A stretch of 64,000 nt of DNA from Bermanella sp040371755 (GTDB lineage Bacteria; Pseudomonadota; Gammaproteobacteria; Pseudomonadales; Oceanobacteraceae), in the NCBI RefSeq assembly GCF_040371755.1, contig NZ_BAABWE010000001.1, forward strand, positions 62,001 through 126,000, given 5' to 3'. The notes beneath the pieces were generated by a model. That model did no database searches. It was not told where the DNA came from and worked only from the letters and a program-made list of their open reading frames with translations. Numbering within the stretch: position 1 is the stretch's first letter; every line of letters starts with the position of its first letter. The translations under genes and the position numbers were made by a program. Positions 19,095 to 28,255 of this stretch are shown piece after piece.

Positions 19095-19748
19095 ATGATC
19101 ATTGATCAAAAAGAAAATCGAATGTCGCAACCCGCTATTATCTCTTTTGTGAAAGATTTACCTAATTTATGCTCGCTTGCTGGATTGGCTTGTACTCTCA
19201 TGGCTATCTATTTTTGTGTTAAAGGTAGCTATTCCCTTGCAATGGTGGGCATGATTTGGGCAGTGGCCTTTGATTGGGCTGATGGGTTGATTGCTCGAAA
19301 AATGAAAGGGCGTACAGGTGATGATCGAATGTTTGGTGGTCAGTTAGATCTGGTGATTGATATTGTTAGTTATGGTGTTACACCTAGTGTTCTTGTTCTT
19401 AGTTTCTCTGGCTTTAACCCTTTATTTTTACCATTGGCATTCGTAATGTTAGCTGCTGCGGCTATTCGGTTGAGTTACTTTAGTACGTTTGGGTTGTCAG
19501 ATGAATCTAAATACACAGGTTTAGCGCTGGATAATAATAATATTTTTTTGGTGTTTGTTTTTCTTTTTGAGTCGTTACTTCCTAGTGATGTGTTTTCGCC
19601 TGTTTTATATGTCAGTGCTTTGATGCTGGCTATTCTAAATGTTTCTCAGATTAAAACTCCAAAGTTGTCCGGTAAATCACGTAATGTATATTTGCTAGCA
19701 ATATATACGCTTGCCATAAGTGGTTTCAATATTTGGCCGATCTTGTAA
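19095..19748 (+). CDS. CDP-alcohol phosphatidyltransferase (PssA-like)
   Basis: Integral membrane enzyme of 217 aa that would transfer a phosphatidyl group from CDP-diacylglycerol, or a phospho-alcohol from a CDP-alcohol. The family signature is complete: DGLIAR, then after an 11-residue gap GGQLDLVIDIV, matching D-G-x2-A-R-x(n)-G-x3-D-x3-D. Several hydrophobic helices follow. AGGA lies 6 bases before the chosen ATG. The nearest named type is phosphatidylserine synthase II. The next gene encodes a nucleotidyltransferase that can make a CDP-alcohol, so the true substrate may be different. Confidence 0.8.
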   Translation: MIIDQKENRMSQPAIISFVKDLPNLCSLAGLACTLMAIYFCVKGSYSLAMVGMIWAVAFDWADGLIARKMKGRTGDDRMFGGQLDLVIDIVSYGVTPSVLVLSFSGFNPLFLPLAFVMLAAAAIRLSYFSTFGLSDESKYTGLALDNNNIFLVFVFLFESLLPSDVFSPVLYVSALMLAILNVSQIKTPKLSGKSRNVYLLAIYTLAISGFNIWPIL

Positions 19749-19819
19749 ATTGAATTTGTATAACTAAATAGGCCGATTAATATCGGTGATCTTTTTTAAA
19801 ATGAGAATCCAAAAAAAAT

Positions 19820-20242
19820 ATGATTGTTTATACCGTAGGTACATTTGACTTATTGCATGTAGGCCACCTTGCTTTGCTGGAGTATTGTAAGTCTCTTGGT
19901 AGTGTTTTGGCAGTAGGTGTGGCATCGGATCGTGTCGTTAAATCTTACAAACCAAATATGCCTGTCATACCTCTTGAGCAAAGAGTGGAGATGCTGGAAG
20001 CACTGAGTTGTGTGGATATTGTTCGCACCTATGATGAGCTGGAGTATGTAACCGGCTGTAAGGAATTAAATGTAGATATTTTTGTAATAGGTGAAGACTG
20101 GGGGGATAAACCGCATAATCTTGCTGTAGAGTTGTATTTGAAATCTACCGGTAAGCAGATTAAACAAGTGCTTTATAATCCACGCACATCGTCTACCATG
20201 ATCAAAAGAAATGTGATGGCGCAAGCAAACCATACTAGTTGA
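19820..20242 (+). CDS. Glycerol-3-phosphate cytidylyltransferase-like protein (TagD family)
   Basis: 140-aa cytoplasmic cytidylyltransferase. It has TVGTFDLLHVGHLALLE with the HxGH nucleotide site, VIGEDWGDK and the closing RTSST motif. This is the TagD/GCT layout: CTP + a polyol phosphate gives a CDP-alcohol + PPi. 71 bp separate it from the CDP-alcohol phosphatidyltransferase on the same strand, which makes a two-step CDP-alcohol pathway plausible. The real substrate (glycerol-3-P or another polyol phosphate) cannot be read from the sequence. Confidence 0.82.
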   Translation: MIVYTVGTFDLLHVGHLALLEYCKSLGSVLAVGVASDRVVKSYKPNMPVIPLEQRVEMLEALSCVDIVRTYDELEYVTGCKELNVDIFVIGEDWGDKPHNLAVELYLKSTGKQIKQVLYNPRTSSTMIKRNVMAQANHTS

Positions 20243-20306
20243 TTTGCAATCGTGTCTTTTAGTTTTATTGGTGCTTCATTGTTCTATGGAGGTTTAGGTT
20301 AGTGCA

Positions 20307-20337
20307 AGGCTGCCTAGTGATTTGGTAGCCTCTTTTT
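20307..20337 (+). terminator. Terminator after the cytidylyltransferase gene
   Basis: Stem AGGCTGCC / GGTAGCCT (one G-U pair) with a 9-base loop and a T-rich tail, about 65 bp after the stop. Confidence 0.7.
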
Positions 20338-20339
20338 AT

Positions 20340-20456
20340 TTAATTTCCTAAAACATTTTTTTCTGTCTTTTTGCTTTTTTTAGCTGCTTTCTTTTCCTTG
20401 GCGGTTAAAAGTGGCTTCTTCTTATCTGCTTTTTTACTGTTCTGACCTTTACTCAT
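20340..20456 (-). CDS. Very small Lys-rich basic protein
   Basis: 38 aa starting MSKGQNSKKADKKK and containing TAKEKKAAKKSKK, with about 40 percent Lys. The overall look matches small, highly basic hypothetical proteins I remember from Pseudomonas and relatives; their role is unknown, and nucleic acid binding is only a guess. The start is ATG 20456 and the ribosome site is weak. It ends just beside the terminator of the convergent upstream gene. Confidence 0.5.
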   Translation of the reverse strand: MSKGQNSKKADKKKPLLTAKEKKAAKKSKKTEKNVLGN

Positions 20457-20573
20457 GATATTAATCTCTGGTTATGAATCGTTTCATTTAGAGGCAGTTT
20501 TGAGTTAACACTAAAGCACATACCTTGCATGACTTTAATTTTATGTGTCGATGCGGACTATTTTAGTATGGGC

Positions 20574-20611
20574 TTAATATCTAATAACTCAATGGAAATA
20601 TTAGATATTAA
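20574..20611. repeat. 13-bp perfect inverted repeat in a gene-free stretch
   Basis: TTAATATCTAATA and its exact reverse complement are separated by 12 bases. It lies in the otherwise gene-free, AT-rich interval 20457-21003 between the small basic protein and the aceA terminator. There is no T run, so it is not an ordinary terminator. A dimeric regulator site or an RNA hairpin is possible. Confidence 0.55.
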
Positions 20612-21003
20612 CTTGTTATTATTTTCTTGGTTTGTAGTAAATGCCTCATTGAGCATGGGTAGTTTTGTTTTTGGATGAGAGATTACTACCTAGGAGTGCA
20701 TTGTTTATTGATGTTGTTTAAGCGGTATTTTAGGCGGTGAATGTTTGTTTTTAAATGTAGATGGTGATGTATAAAAAGAAATTAGGTGGAGAATAGGGCG
20801 GAGGGTGAGTGATGAAATTAGTCACCTGCGGCCAATATGAGTGATGTACTTAATATACGCATCAGATAATTAGTCAGCCTTATTTTGTGGTGATTTAAAA
20901 TGATCAGATTATCTCTTTAGGGTTTATGTGGGACTTCTAATAAAGCTTGAATAGCGAATAAAGCACCCTGTTGGGTCAAAAATGACAAATTCACATCATA
21001 AAA

Positions 21004-21025
21004 AAAGGCCACCGAAGTGACCTTT
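21004..21025 (-). terminator. Rho-independent terminator of aceA
   Basis: Read on the minus strand: AAAGGTCAC, TTCG, GTGGCCTTT (one G-U pair), then a T run. It starts 27 bp after the aceA stop. Confidence 0.85.
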
Positions 21026-21051
21026 CTTTTAACACTTAACTAATTCAAAAC

Positions 21052-22653
21052 TTAGATGTTGTTGAATTGGTTAGAAGTGTTTTTCGCGCCGCCAGCTTTA
21101 AGAGCGTTTTCACCAGCAAAGTATTCTTTGTGGTCATCACCCATGTCAGAACCTGACATGTTTTGGTGTTTAACACATGCGATACCTTGACGGATCTCTT
21201 TACGCTGTACGCCTTCAACGTAACCAAGCATACCCGCTTCACCGAAGTATTCTTTCGCTAAGTTATCAACAGACAATGCAGTTGTGTGATAAGTAGGAAG
21301 AGTGATTAGGTGATGGAATACGTTTGCTTCACGAGAAGTATCCGCTTGGAAAGTCTTAACGCGAGCATCAGCAACAGCAGACAATTCAGAATCGTCATAT
21401 TCAGCAGACATTAGCTTGTTACGATCGTATGCAGAAACGTCTTTACCTTCAGCAGTCCAAGTGTCGAAAGTTTGCTGACGGAAGTTTAGAGTCCAGTTGA
21501 AAGATGGAGAGTTGTTATAAACAAGTTTCGCATCTGGGTGTACTTTACGTACTTCGTCCATCATGCCTTTGATTTCGTGAACGGTAGGAACAGCCGTTTC
21601 GATCCAAAGAAGGTCAGCACCAGCATTGATCGCTTCGATACAATCGAATACACAACGCTCATGGCCAGTACCTTGACGGAACTGGTAAAGACCAGAAGGT
21701 AGACGCTTAGGACGAACCAGTTTGCCACCACGGTTAAATACTACATCGCCTTCAGCCATATCAGCTACGTCGATTTCTTCAACGTCTAGGAAAGAGTTGT
21801 AAACGTCGCCTTGATCGCCTGGCTCTTTAACAACAGCGATTTCTTTAGTAAGACCAGCACCTTCAGAGTCAGTACGAGCAACGATAAGACCGTTGTCGAT
21901 ACCACATTCTAGGAAGGCGTAACGTAGAGCACGGATTTTCGCGTGGAAATCAGAGTGAGGTACAGTTACTTTACCGTCTTGGTGACCACATTGCTTTTCA
22001 TCAGCAACTTGGTTTTCGATTTGAAGTGCACAAGCACCTGCTTCGATCATTTGCTTAGCCATTAGGTAAGTGGCTTCAGCGTTACCGAAACCAGCATCGA
22101 TATCAGCAATGATTGGCACTACGTGAGTTTCGTGATTGTCGATTTTAGCTTGTACTTCTGCTTCAAGAGCAGCATCGCCAGCTTCACGAGCAGCGTCTAG
22201 TTCACGGAAAAGACCGCCTAGTTCACGTGCGTCAGCTTGACGTAGGAAAGTGTAAAGCTCAGCAACTAGGCTAGCTACAGCAGTTTTTTCGTGCATAGAT
22301 TGGTCAGGAAGAGGACCGAATTCAGAACGTAGAGCAGCAACCATCCAACCAGAAAGGTATAGGTATTTACGTTCAGTAGAACCGAAATGTTTTTTGATAG
22401 AGATCAGTTTTTGCTGACCTACAAAACCGTGCCAGCAACCTAAAGACTGAGTGTACTTAGTTTTGTCTTTATCGAATGCAGCCATGTCAGCACGCATGAT
22501 GTCTGCAGTGTACTGAGCGATGTCTAGGCCAGTTTTGAATTTGTTTTGAGCGCGCATGCGAGCAACAGATTCAGGGTTGATCGCATCCCATGAGCTGCCA
22601 GCAGCTTCTGTTACAGCGGCTACTGATTTGATGTCGTCTTGGTAAGCTGACAT
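21052..22653 (-). CDS. aceA: Isocitrate lyase (long form)
   Basis: First enzyme of the glyoxylate shunt: isocitrate gives glyoxylate plus succinate. 533 aa is about 100 residues longer than the E. coli enzyme and matches the long form found in Pseudomonas and relatives. The catalytic loop reads EKQCGHQDGK with the active-site Cys; upstream is the Mg-binding ADIDAGFGNAEATY, and NNSPSFNW lies further on. AAGGA lies 8 bases before the ATG. A LysR-type regulator is divergently encoded next to it. With glcB at 52.8 kb and fadBA at 10 kb, this equips the cell for growth on fatty acids and acetate. Confidence 0.96.
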   Translation of the reverse strand: MSAYQDDIKSVAAVTEAAGSSWDAINPESVARMRAQNKFKTGLDIAQYTADIMRADMAAFDKDKTKYTQSLGCWHGFVGQQKLISIKKHFGSTERKYLYLSGWMVAALRSEFGPLPDQSMHEKTAVASLVAELYTFLRQADARELGGLFRELDAAREAGDAALEAEVQAKIDNHETHVVPIIADIDAGFGNAEATYLMAKQMIEAGACALQIENQVADEKQCGHQDGKVTVPHSDFHAKIRALRYAFLECGIDNGLIVARTDSEGAGLTKEIAVVKEPGDQGDVYNSFLDVEEIDVADMAEGDVVFNRGGKLVRPKRLPSGLYQFRQGTGHERCVFDCIEAINAGADLLWIETAVPTVHEIKGMMDEVRKVHPDAKLVYNNSPSFNWTLNFRQQTFDTWTAEGKDVSAYDRNKLMSAEYDDSELSAVADARVKTFQADTSREANVFHHLITLPTYHTTALSVDNLAKEYFGEAGMLGYVEGVQRKEIRQGIACVKHQNMSGSDMGDDHKEYFAGENALKAGGAKNTSNQFNNI

Positions 22654-22809
22654 ATGTCCAATCCTTAAAAAATAGGTTAATTGTCTAAAGCCGCCTATAA
22701 AAATAGCAGCTTTATCGAGGCACGCCTCTTAAATGACGTGCGCATCTTAAGGTTTTTGTGATAATTTATCTAATTTATAGCTCTTATAATGGGTATTCAT
22801 GAGGTGAAT
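22654..22809. promoter_or_regulatory. Divergent control region between aceA and the LysR gene
   Basis: Contains an inverted repeat GCACG / CGTGC with a 12-base spacer (about 22721-22742) and TTATA / TATAA arms with a 5-base centre about 40 bp nearer the LysR gene. Both are possible LysR operators of the T-N11-A type. No clear -35/-10 pair was found for aceA. Confidence 0.4.
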
Positions 22810-23751
22810 GTGGACCGCTTTGATTTAAATCTTTTAATTTATTTGGATGTATTGCTGCGAGAACGCAGTGTTACTAAGGCTGCTCAGTCATTGGGGATCA
22901 CTCAACCAGCTATGAGTAATGGCCTTAAGCGTCTAAGAGAGTTGTTTGGAGACCCCATCTTAGTTCGTACTAGTGATGGCATGAGTGCTACGGAAAGAGC
23001 GCAGGCTTTGCAGCCTATGGTGCGTAATATTCTTGCTGAGGTGGACGCGGCTGTTCAGCCTACAGGAGAGTTTTTAGCCTACGACAGTGGTCGTGTATTT
23101 CGTATTATGGTAAGTGATTATGCAGAAGCTACGCTGGTGCCTGCCATTGTAAAACGGTTACGTGAAGAAGCCCCCGGGGTCATTCTGGATTTTTTAACCC
23201 CTTCTGATGTGACATATAAAGACGTAGAGCAAGGTAAGGTAGATATGGCGATTAATCGTTTTGATGAACTGCCTCAATCTTTTCATCAAAAGACATTGTG
23301 GCGCGATGATTTTGCGTGTTTGGTTAATCCTGCAAACCCCTTATTAGAGGGGTTTGACCTTGAAAAGTACCTACAAGCCAATCATATCTGGGTGAGTAAA
23401 ACCGGTATGGGAGTGGGAACAGGGGTTAACCCAAGTAAAGACAAGGCGGTACATTTAGGCTGGGTTGATGAGGCATTAGCAGAAACCGGCTATAAGCGAA
23501 ATATCAGTGTGTTCACGCGCCATTATCAAATGCCGGCATTACTGGCTATGAATAATGATCTAGTAGCAACGTTACCTACTAAAGTCGCTAAAATGCAGGC
23601 CCAGTCTGGGGACCTTAAAATGGTACCTGCACCGTTTGAGATTCCAGCATTTGAGCTAAAAATGGCATGGAGTCCTTTATTGCACCACAACCCTCCACAT
23701 CAATGGATGCGGGCGTTAATAACAGAAGAATCAGAAAAACTGGCCAGATAA
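22810..23751 (+). CDS. LysR-type transcriptional regulator (NodD/LeuO-like)
   Basis: About 313 aa. N-terminal winged helix: FDLNLLIYLDVLLRERSVTKAAQ, GITQPAMSNGLKRLRELFGDPILVR. The C-terminal part is a periplasmic-binding-protein-like effector domain. I start at GTG 22810 because GAGG lies 5 bases upstream and the family starts directly at (M)xRFDLNLL. An ATG at 22789 without a ribosome site is the alternative. Its divergent position next to aceA suggests it regulates the glyoxylate shunt gene; this is inferred from position only. A 7-bp hairpin (TGGCCAG / CTGGCCA, 23741-23760) spans the stop codon and might help termination. Confidence 0.88.
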   Translation: MDRFDLNLLIYLDVLLRERSVTKAAQSLGITQPAMSNGLKRLRELFGDPILVRTSDGMSATERAQALQPMVRNILAEVDAAVQPTGEFLAYDSGRVFRIMVSDYAEATLVPAIVKRLREEAPGVILDFLTPSDVTYKDVEQGKVDMAINRFDELPQSFHQKTLWRDDFACLVNPANPLLEGFDLEKYLQANHIWVSKTGMGVGTGVNPSKDKAVHLGWVDEALAETGYKRNISVFTRHYQMPALLAMNNDLVATLPTKVAKMQAQSGDLKMVPAPFEIPAFELKMAWSPLLHHNPPHQWMRALITEESEKLAR

Positions 23752-23760
23752 TACTGGCCA

Positions 23761-24085
23761 TAAGAAATAACCTGTTAATTTTAGGCGTAAACAGCGTTTA
23801 TATTTCTAAGGGGTCTATTTATTGGGTTTAAACAGGAATGTAATTAAATCAGGCCTGTATTTTTATAATAATTTATACCGTTATCTATTTGTGCTTTGAT
23901 AAATATGAAGCCCATTTCATCAGGGGATGGGTGGGGCAAATGCTGCTCTTTAGTTACAATTTAATTATGAAACTTAGAATCTTGGCTATGAATCTACGCA
24001 TCTCAAGGTAAAATGGGCCAGACCAGTTAAATATTAATAAATGCTAAATACTGGCAAATAACTCCGGATGTGAATTGGCCTTTCT
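23761..24085 (+). other. Gene-free stretch upstream of exeA
   Basis: AT-rich, with no ORF, RNA gene or strong promoter that I can support. The exeA promoter should lie here. Confidence 0.4.
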
Positions 24086-25540
24086 ATGATTTATGAACAC
24101 TATTTTGCGCTTAAACAGCGGCCATTTTCAATTGCCCCAAATCCGAGCTTTTTGTACGCGTGTGGCCAGTATCAAGAGGCGTTAGCTGCTCTTGAATATG
24201 GCATGCTACACAGAGGTGGTTTTGTATTGCTTACTGGTGAAGTGGGTACAGGCAAAACAACATTGTGTAAATACCTGCTTCAGGAAGTCCCCCAAGATAC
24301 AGAGCTTGCGCTTATTCTTCATCCTCAGCTTGATCGGCTAGAGCTTCTACAGCTAATTTGTAAAGAATTTGGTATACCCTCAGAATCTGACGTTAAAGAG
24401 TCACAGTTAATCGAATATCTAACTGAATTTTTACTGCAAGTGTATTCAAAGGGTGGATATAGCGTACTTATCATTGATGAAGCTCAACACCTTGATGAAT
24501 CGGTTTTGGAGTTGGTACGTTTACTAACCAACTTAGAGACCCATGAAGACAAACTGCTACAAATTATTCTTTTAGGTCAGCCGGAATTACGCGAAAGGTT
24601 AAATCGTTACGAGCTAAGACAGCTTAATCAGCGTTTTACTGCCCGTTTTCATTTGCATGGTTTGTCTTTCATGCAAACTCAATCTTACATTCAGTACAGA
24701 ATAGAAGTAGCAGGAGGAAAGCAGTCGTTGTTTTCGATGCCAGCTATTTGGATGTTACATAAGTTAACGAAAGGTATTCCAAGGCTGGTCAATGTTTTGG
24801 CTGATCGTTGTTTAATGGGTTGCTATGCCGAACAAAAAAAACAGGTAACGCTACCAATGGTTTGGAAAGCTTCGAAAGAGGTGATTTCGCATAAGCCAGA
24901 AAAACTAAAAATAGCCACATTACCCAAAATGGCATTTTTAAGTTTAATGATTATTGCCGTTGCCTATGGATACAACCAGCATAATTTCCTTTCCGATTTT
25001 TTAAATGATAAATCAAACGATGTTGTACATAATTTAGTTAACCCTGTCATACCATCAACGGGCAAAAATGCGATTAACCCTTGTGGAAATGAATCGGATT
25101 GTTGGTTCGGACAATTACCTTTGAGTATTTTAAATGAGAGCTCAATGCAAGGTCAGGTTTGGATAAATGGTATCTGGCAAGAATATCAACGACCACTTTC
25201 AAGCGTAAAGGGTCCGCTATCTGTGGCAGTTCGCAAGGTACCATATGAATTACAAAATTCTTTAATTAAACCCTCTGAGCGCCATGTTTTGATACCTTGG
25301 GTTCGCGAAGTTTTACAGGTGACCGCTAGCACCCACACACAGGGTGATACATCAGGTTGGCAATTAATTACGCCTGAAAATAAACCGGTTGAGTCTTCGG
25401 ATGTTTATGACGTTTTACTGCATGAAACGGTAAAACGCTTTCAACAAAAACATGGATTAATGGTTGACGGAATTTTAGGCCCTCAGACTTTAGTGAGCTT
25501 ATCTTTACTGGATAAACGTATGGAAATGGTGGGTCAATAA
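24086..25540 (+). CDS. exeA: ExeA/GspA-type secretion ATPase with peptidoglycan-binding domain
   Basis: 484 aa. An N-terminal AAA ATPase (YFALKQRPFSIAPNPSFLY; Walker A GEVGTGKTT at about 51-59; Walker B VLIIDEAQ) is followed by a membrane helix (about 282-300), a C39-like or linker region, and a C-terminal peptidoglycan-binding domain (ETVKRFQQKHGLMVDGILGPQTLVSL). This is the ExeA layout. With ExeB/GspB, ExeA helps the type II secretin pass the cell wall in Aeromonas. The GspB-like gene follows after 1 bp. No other type II secretion gene is in the window. Confidence 0.88.
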   Translation: MIYEHYFALKQRPFSIAPNPSFLYACGQYQEALAALEYGMLHRGGFVLLTGEVGTGKTTLCKYLLQEVPQDTELALILHPQLDRLELLQLICKEFGIPSESDVKESQLIEYLTEFLLQVYSKGGYSVLIIDEAQHLDESVLELVRLLTNLETHEDKLLQIILLGQPELRERLNRYELRQLNQRFTARFHLHGLSFMQTQSYIQYRIEVAGGKQSLFSMPAIWMLHKLTKGIPRLVNVLADRCLMGCYAEQKKQVTLPMVWKASKEVISHKPEKLKIATLPKMAFLSLMIIAVAYGYNQHNFLSDFLNDKSNDVVHNLVNPVIPSTGKNAINPCGNESDCWFGQLPLSILNESSMQGQVWINGIWQEYQRPLSSVKGPLSVAVRKVPYELQNSLIKPSERHVLIPWVREVLQVTASTHTQGDTSGWQLITPENKPVESSDVYDVLLHETVKRFQQKHGLMVDGILGPQTLVSLSLLDKRMEMVGQ

Positions 25541-25541
25541 C

Positions 25542-26111
25542 GTGTCTTATTTATTAAAGGCTCTTGCCAAAGCTGAGCAAGAACGCCAGCAACAAAAACA
25601 GGGTGACCAACTTTCTACGCAAGTTCTTATGGTTGAGTCAAAATTACCTAAAAGCTTGTTAGTTGTTGTATTTTTGTTAGTGGCTGCGACTATTTGGCAG
25701 TTGATTCCCAAAAGCGAGCCAACTTTTGAGGAACCCTCTCTGACACAAACTGAACCACATCCTATAAGTAAGCATCAGGTTTCAAGTAATCCAGTATTGA
25801 ATGATGATTCTAATAAGCCCCTAGATAAACCCATTCAACCTGAAGCTGTTAAAGCAAAAGACTTATATGAATTAAGTACAGAGGAATTGGCTCGAATCCC
25901 AAGTTTAGAGCTGGCCAGTCATATTTATTCTAGTGCACCTAGTTTTCGCTCAGTTGTTATTAATGGGCAAACATATGAAGAGGGTATGCTGATTAAATCA
26001 GGGGTTATATTGGATGAAATAATACCATCCGGCATTGTGATAAATGTACAAGGTCAAAAAGTTGAATTGCCAAAAGGTATTTCGTGGATAGCCAGTCAAA
26101 ATGTTAAGTAG
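25542..26111 (+). CDS. GspB/ExeB-like general secretion protein
   Basis: 189 aa with a GTG start one base after the exeA stop. It has the family opening MSYLLKALAKAEQERQ, a single membrane helix (LLVVVFLLVAATIWQLI, about 38-54), a Pro/Ser/Thr-rich linker, and a C-terminal GspB domain (RSVVINGQTYEEGMLIKSGVILDEI). It anchors the ExeA partner and contacts the secretin. Its end overlaps dinG by 11 bases. Confidence 0.82.
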   Translation: MSYLLKALAKAEQERQQQKQGDQLSTQVLMVESKLPKSLLVVVFLLVAATIWQLIPKSEPTFEEPSLTQTEPHPISKHQVSSNPVLNDDSNKPLDKPIQPEAVKAKDLYELSTEELARIPSLELASHIYSSAPSFRSVVINGQTYEEGMLIKSGVILDEIIPSGIVINVQGQKVELPKGISWIASQNVK

Positions 26112-28221
26112 TGAAGCCAAAGGCGCCATCCAAACCGGCTACAGTAAAATACTAGAAGTAAATAAGTTGAATCCTCGCCGTGGTCAAAAGCAAATGATAG
26201 CGGCCATTGCCCGTACTATCGGGAACGTTCAGTGCGATGATGAAGGCAATCGAACATCTGATAATCATATTTGTGTAATAGAAGCCGGTACAGGTACAGG
26301 AAAAACCCTTGCGTATCTTATTGCGGCTATTCCCATGGCGGAAGATTTAAATAAAAAAATCATCGTGTCCACAGCAACCGTTGCCTTACAAGAACAATTA
26401 ATAGTTAAAGACATTCCTGATGTTAAAAAGAACAGTGGCTTAAATTTTAAATATGCATTGGCTAAAGGGCGTGGACGTTATTTGTGTGTACACAAATTAG
26501 ACCAAGAGCTTAAAGATCAGCGCATGCAAGATGCGGCTATGGATATGTTTGGTTTAATTGATACCTCAGATGATCAAAAAGTACTATATCAGCAGTTATT
26601 AGATGGTTTTACTTCAGCCAATTGGGACGGAGATCGTGATAACTGGTCTGATCAAATAGAACAAGAAGACTGGTCAAGAGTGACTGCAACCCATCGTGAA
26701 TGCAGTAATCGGCGTTGTCCTCACTTTAATGCGTGCCCGTTTTTCACCGCTAGAAAGTCCTTAGAAGATGCCGATGTCATTGTTGCAAATCATGACTTAG
26801 TTATGGCGGATATTAGCTTGGGTGGCGGTGCGGTATTACCTGAACCATCAAACAGTATATATGTGTTTGACGAAGGGCATCACTTGCCAGATAAAGCTAT
26901 TAGTCATTTTGCTTCGCAAGTGAAGCTACACCAAGAAGAAAATTTACTAAAACAAATTTCAAAAGCTGTCGATACTTTAGGTAAACAATGCGGTACTCCT
27001 GTAGGTTTACTGCAAGTGGTCACTTCTATGCCTGAACATATCGGTCATATTAATGGTCAACTTAGTTATGTTCGTCATTTACTTATGGATTTTATGGGGG
27101 AGCAAGCAGAAGCGGAAGGTATCTCTCAGCACCGCTTTAGAATGGGGAAAGTCCCAGAAGGCTTGCAAGAATTAGCTGGTGAATTAAATAAAGCTCATAA
27201 CAGTCTGTATGGCATCGTTGATAAAATTGTTGATGCGCTGAAAGCATCTATAGGTAAGGATGACGGTGAATACAAGCAAAGCGATGCAGAGCGCTGGTTT
27301 CCAATTATTGGCATGTTACAGGCCCGCCTTGAAGGGGCAGGAATGTTATGGCTAAGCTTCGCGCAAGCGGATTTTGCGGACTCCACACCTGTTGCTCGTT
27401 GGCTTGAGCGTATCAATAATGAATATGAAGATGATATTGGCTTGTACAGTAGTCCAATATTAGCCTCAGAATTACTGGCTAAAAATCTCTGGAGCCGCTG
27501 TTTTTCAGCGGTTGTAACTTCGGCAACGTTGACGGCATTGGGTCAATTTGACCGCTTTAGAATGAAATCAGGGGTTGCTAGAAAAAATCACTTTGAAATT
27601 ATTGAAAGCCCGTTCGACTATCCAAACTTAGGTGAATTAGTTGTGCCTAAAAATGCTATAGAGGCCGGTCATGGTGATGAGTATTCACAAAGCATTAGTG
27701 AAATTTTACAAGAGCACCTTGATGAAAACGAAAGTACATTGGTACTGTTTACGTCTAGACGAATGATGAATGATGTGAAATACAAGTTACCCTATGACGT
27801 GGCCGACCATGTAATGACCCAAGATGATTATTCCAAACAAGAGGTCATAAAAAAGCATAAAGAAAAAATAGATAATCAATTACCTAGTTTTTTATTTGGT
27901 TTAGCCAGTTTTGCAGAGGGCATAGATTTACCCGGTGATTATTTGCAGCATGTGGTCATTATTCGTTTGCCTTTTTCGGTGCCTGATGATCCGGTAGATT
28001 CCACGTTGGCAGAATGGCTAGAATCAAAAGGGCGTAATCCATTTATGGAAATATCTGTACCTGATGCGTCTGTTAGGTTGATTCAAGCCTGTGGCCGTTT
28101 GATTCGTACCGAAACCGATACAGGAAAAATCACCATCTTAGATAAGCGCATTGTCAGTAAGCGTTACGGCAGTATGCTACTAAACGGATTACCTAATTTT
28201 TCTAGACAGTTGCATGTTTAA
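26101..28221 (+). CDS. dinG: ATP-dependent DNA helicase DinG (XPD-like, iron-sulfur)
   Basis: 706-aa superfamily 2 5'-3' helicase. Walker A is EAGTGTGKTLAYL (about 61-73). The four iron-sulfur Cys are C129 (GRYLC), C201, C206 and C212 (CSNRRCPHFNAC). The DEAH box reads DEGHH. C-terminal motifs are SFAEGIDLPG and QACGRLIRTETD. DinG resolves R-loops and other structured DNA. The start lies inside the end of the gspB-like gene, so translation is probably coupled. No LexA box was looked for successfully here, since there is no intergenic space. Confidence 0.93.
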   Translation: MLSSEAKGAIQTGYSKILEVNKLNPRRGQKQMIAAIARTIGNVQCDDEGNRTSDNHICVIEAGTGTGKTLAYLIAAIPMAEDLNKKIIVSTATVALQEQLIVKDIPDVKKNSGLNFKYALAKGRGRYLCVHKLDQELKDQRMQDAAMDMFGLIDTSDDQKVLYQQLLDGFTSANWDGDRDNWSDQIEQEDWSRVTATHRECSNRRCPHFNACPFFTARKSLEDADVIVANHDLVMADISLGGGAVLPEPSNSIYVFDEGHHLPDKAISHFASQVKLHQEENLLKQISKAVDTLGKQCGTPVGLLQVVTSMPEHIGHINGQLSYVRHLLMDFMGEQAEAEGISQHRFRMGKVPEGLQELAGELNKAHNSLYGIVDKIVDALKASIGKDDGEYKQSDAERWFPIIGMLQARLEGAGMLWLSFAQADFADSTPVARWLERINNEYEDDIGLYSSPILASELLAKNLWSRCFSAVVTSATLTALGQFDRFRMKSGVARKNHFEIIESPFDYPNLGELVVPKNAIEAGHGDEYSQSISEILQEHLDENESTLVLFTSRRMMNDVKYKLPYDVADHVMTQDDYSKQEVIKKHKEKIDNQLPSFLFGLASFAEGIDLPGDYLQHVVIIRLPFSVPDDPVDSTLAEWLESKGRNPFMEISVPDASVRLIQACGRLIRTETDTGKITILDKRIVSKRYGSMLLNGLPNFSRQLHV

Positions 28222-28255
28222 TATAATAATAAAGCTACATTACTAAGGTGAAATT

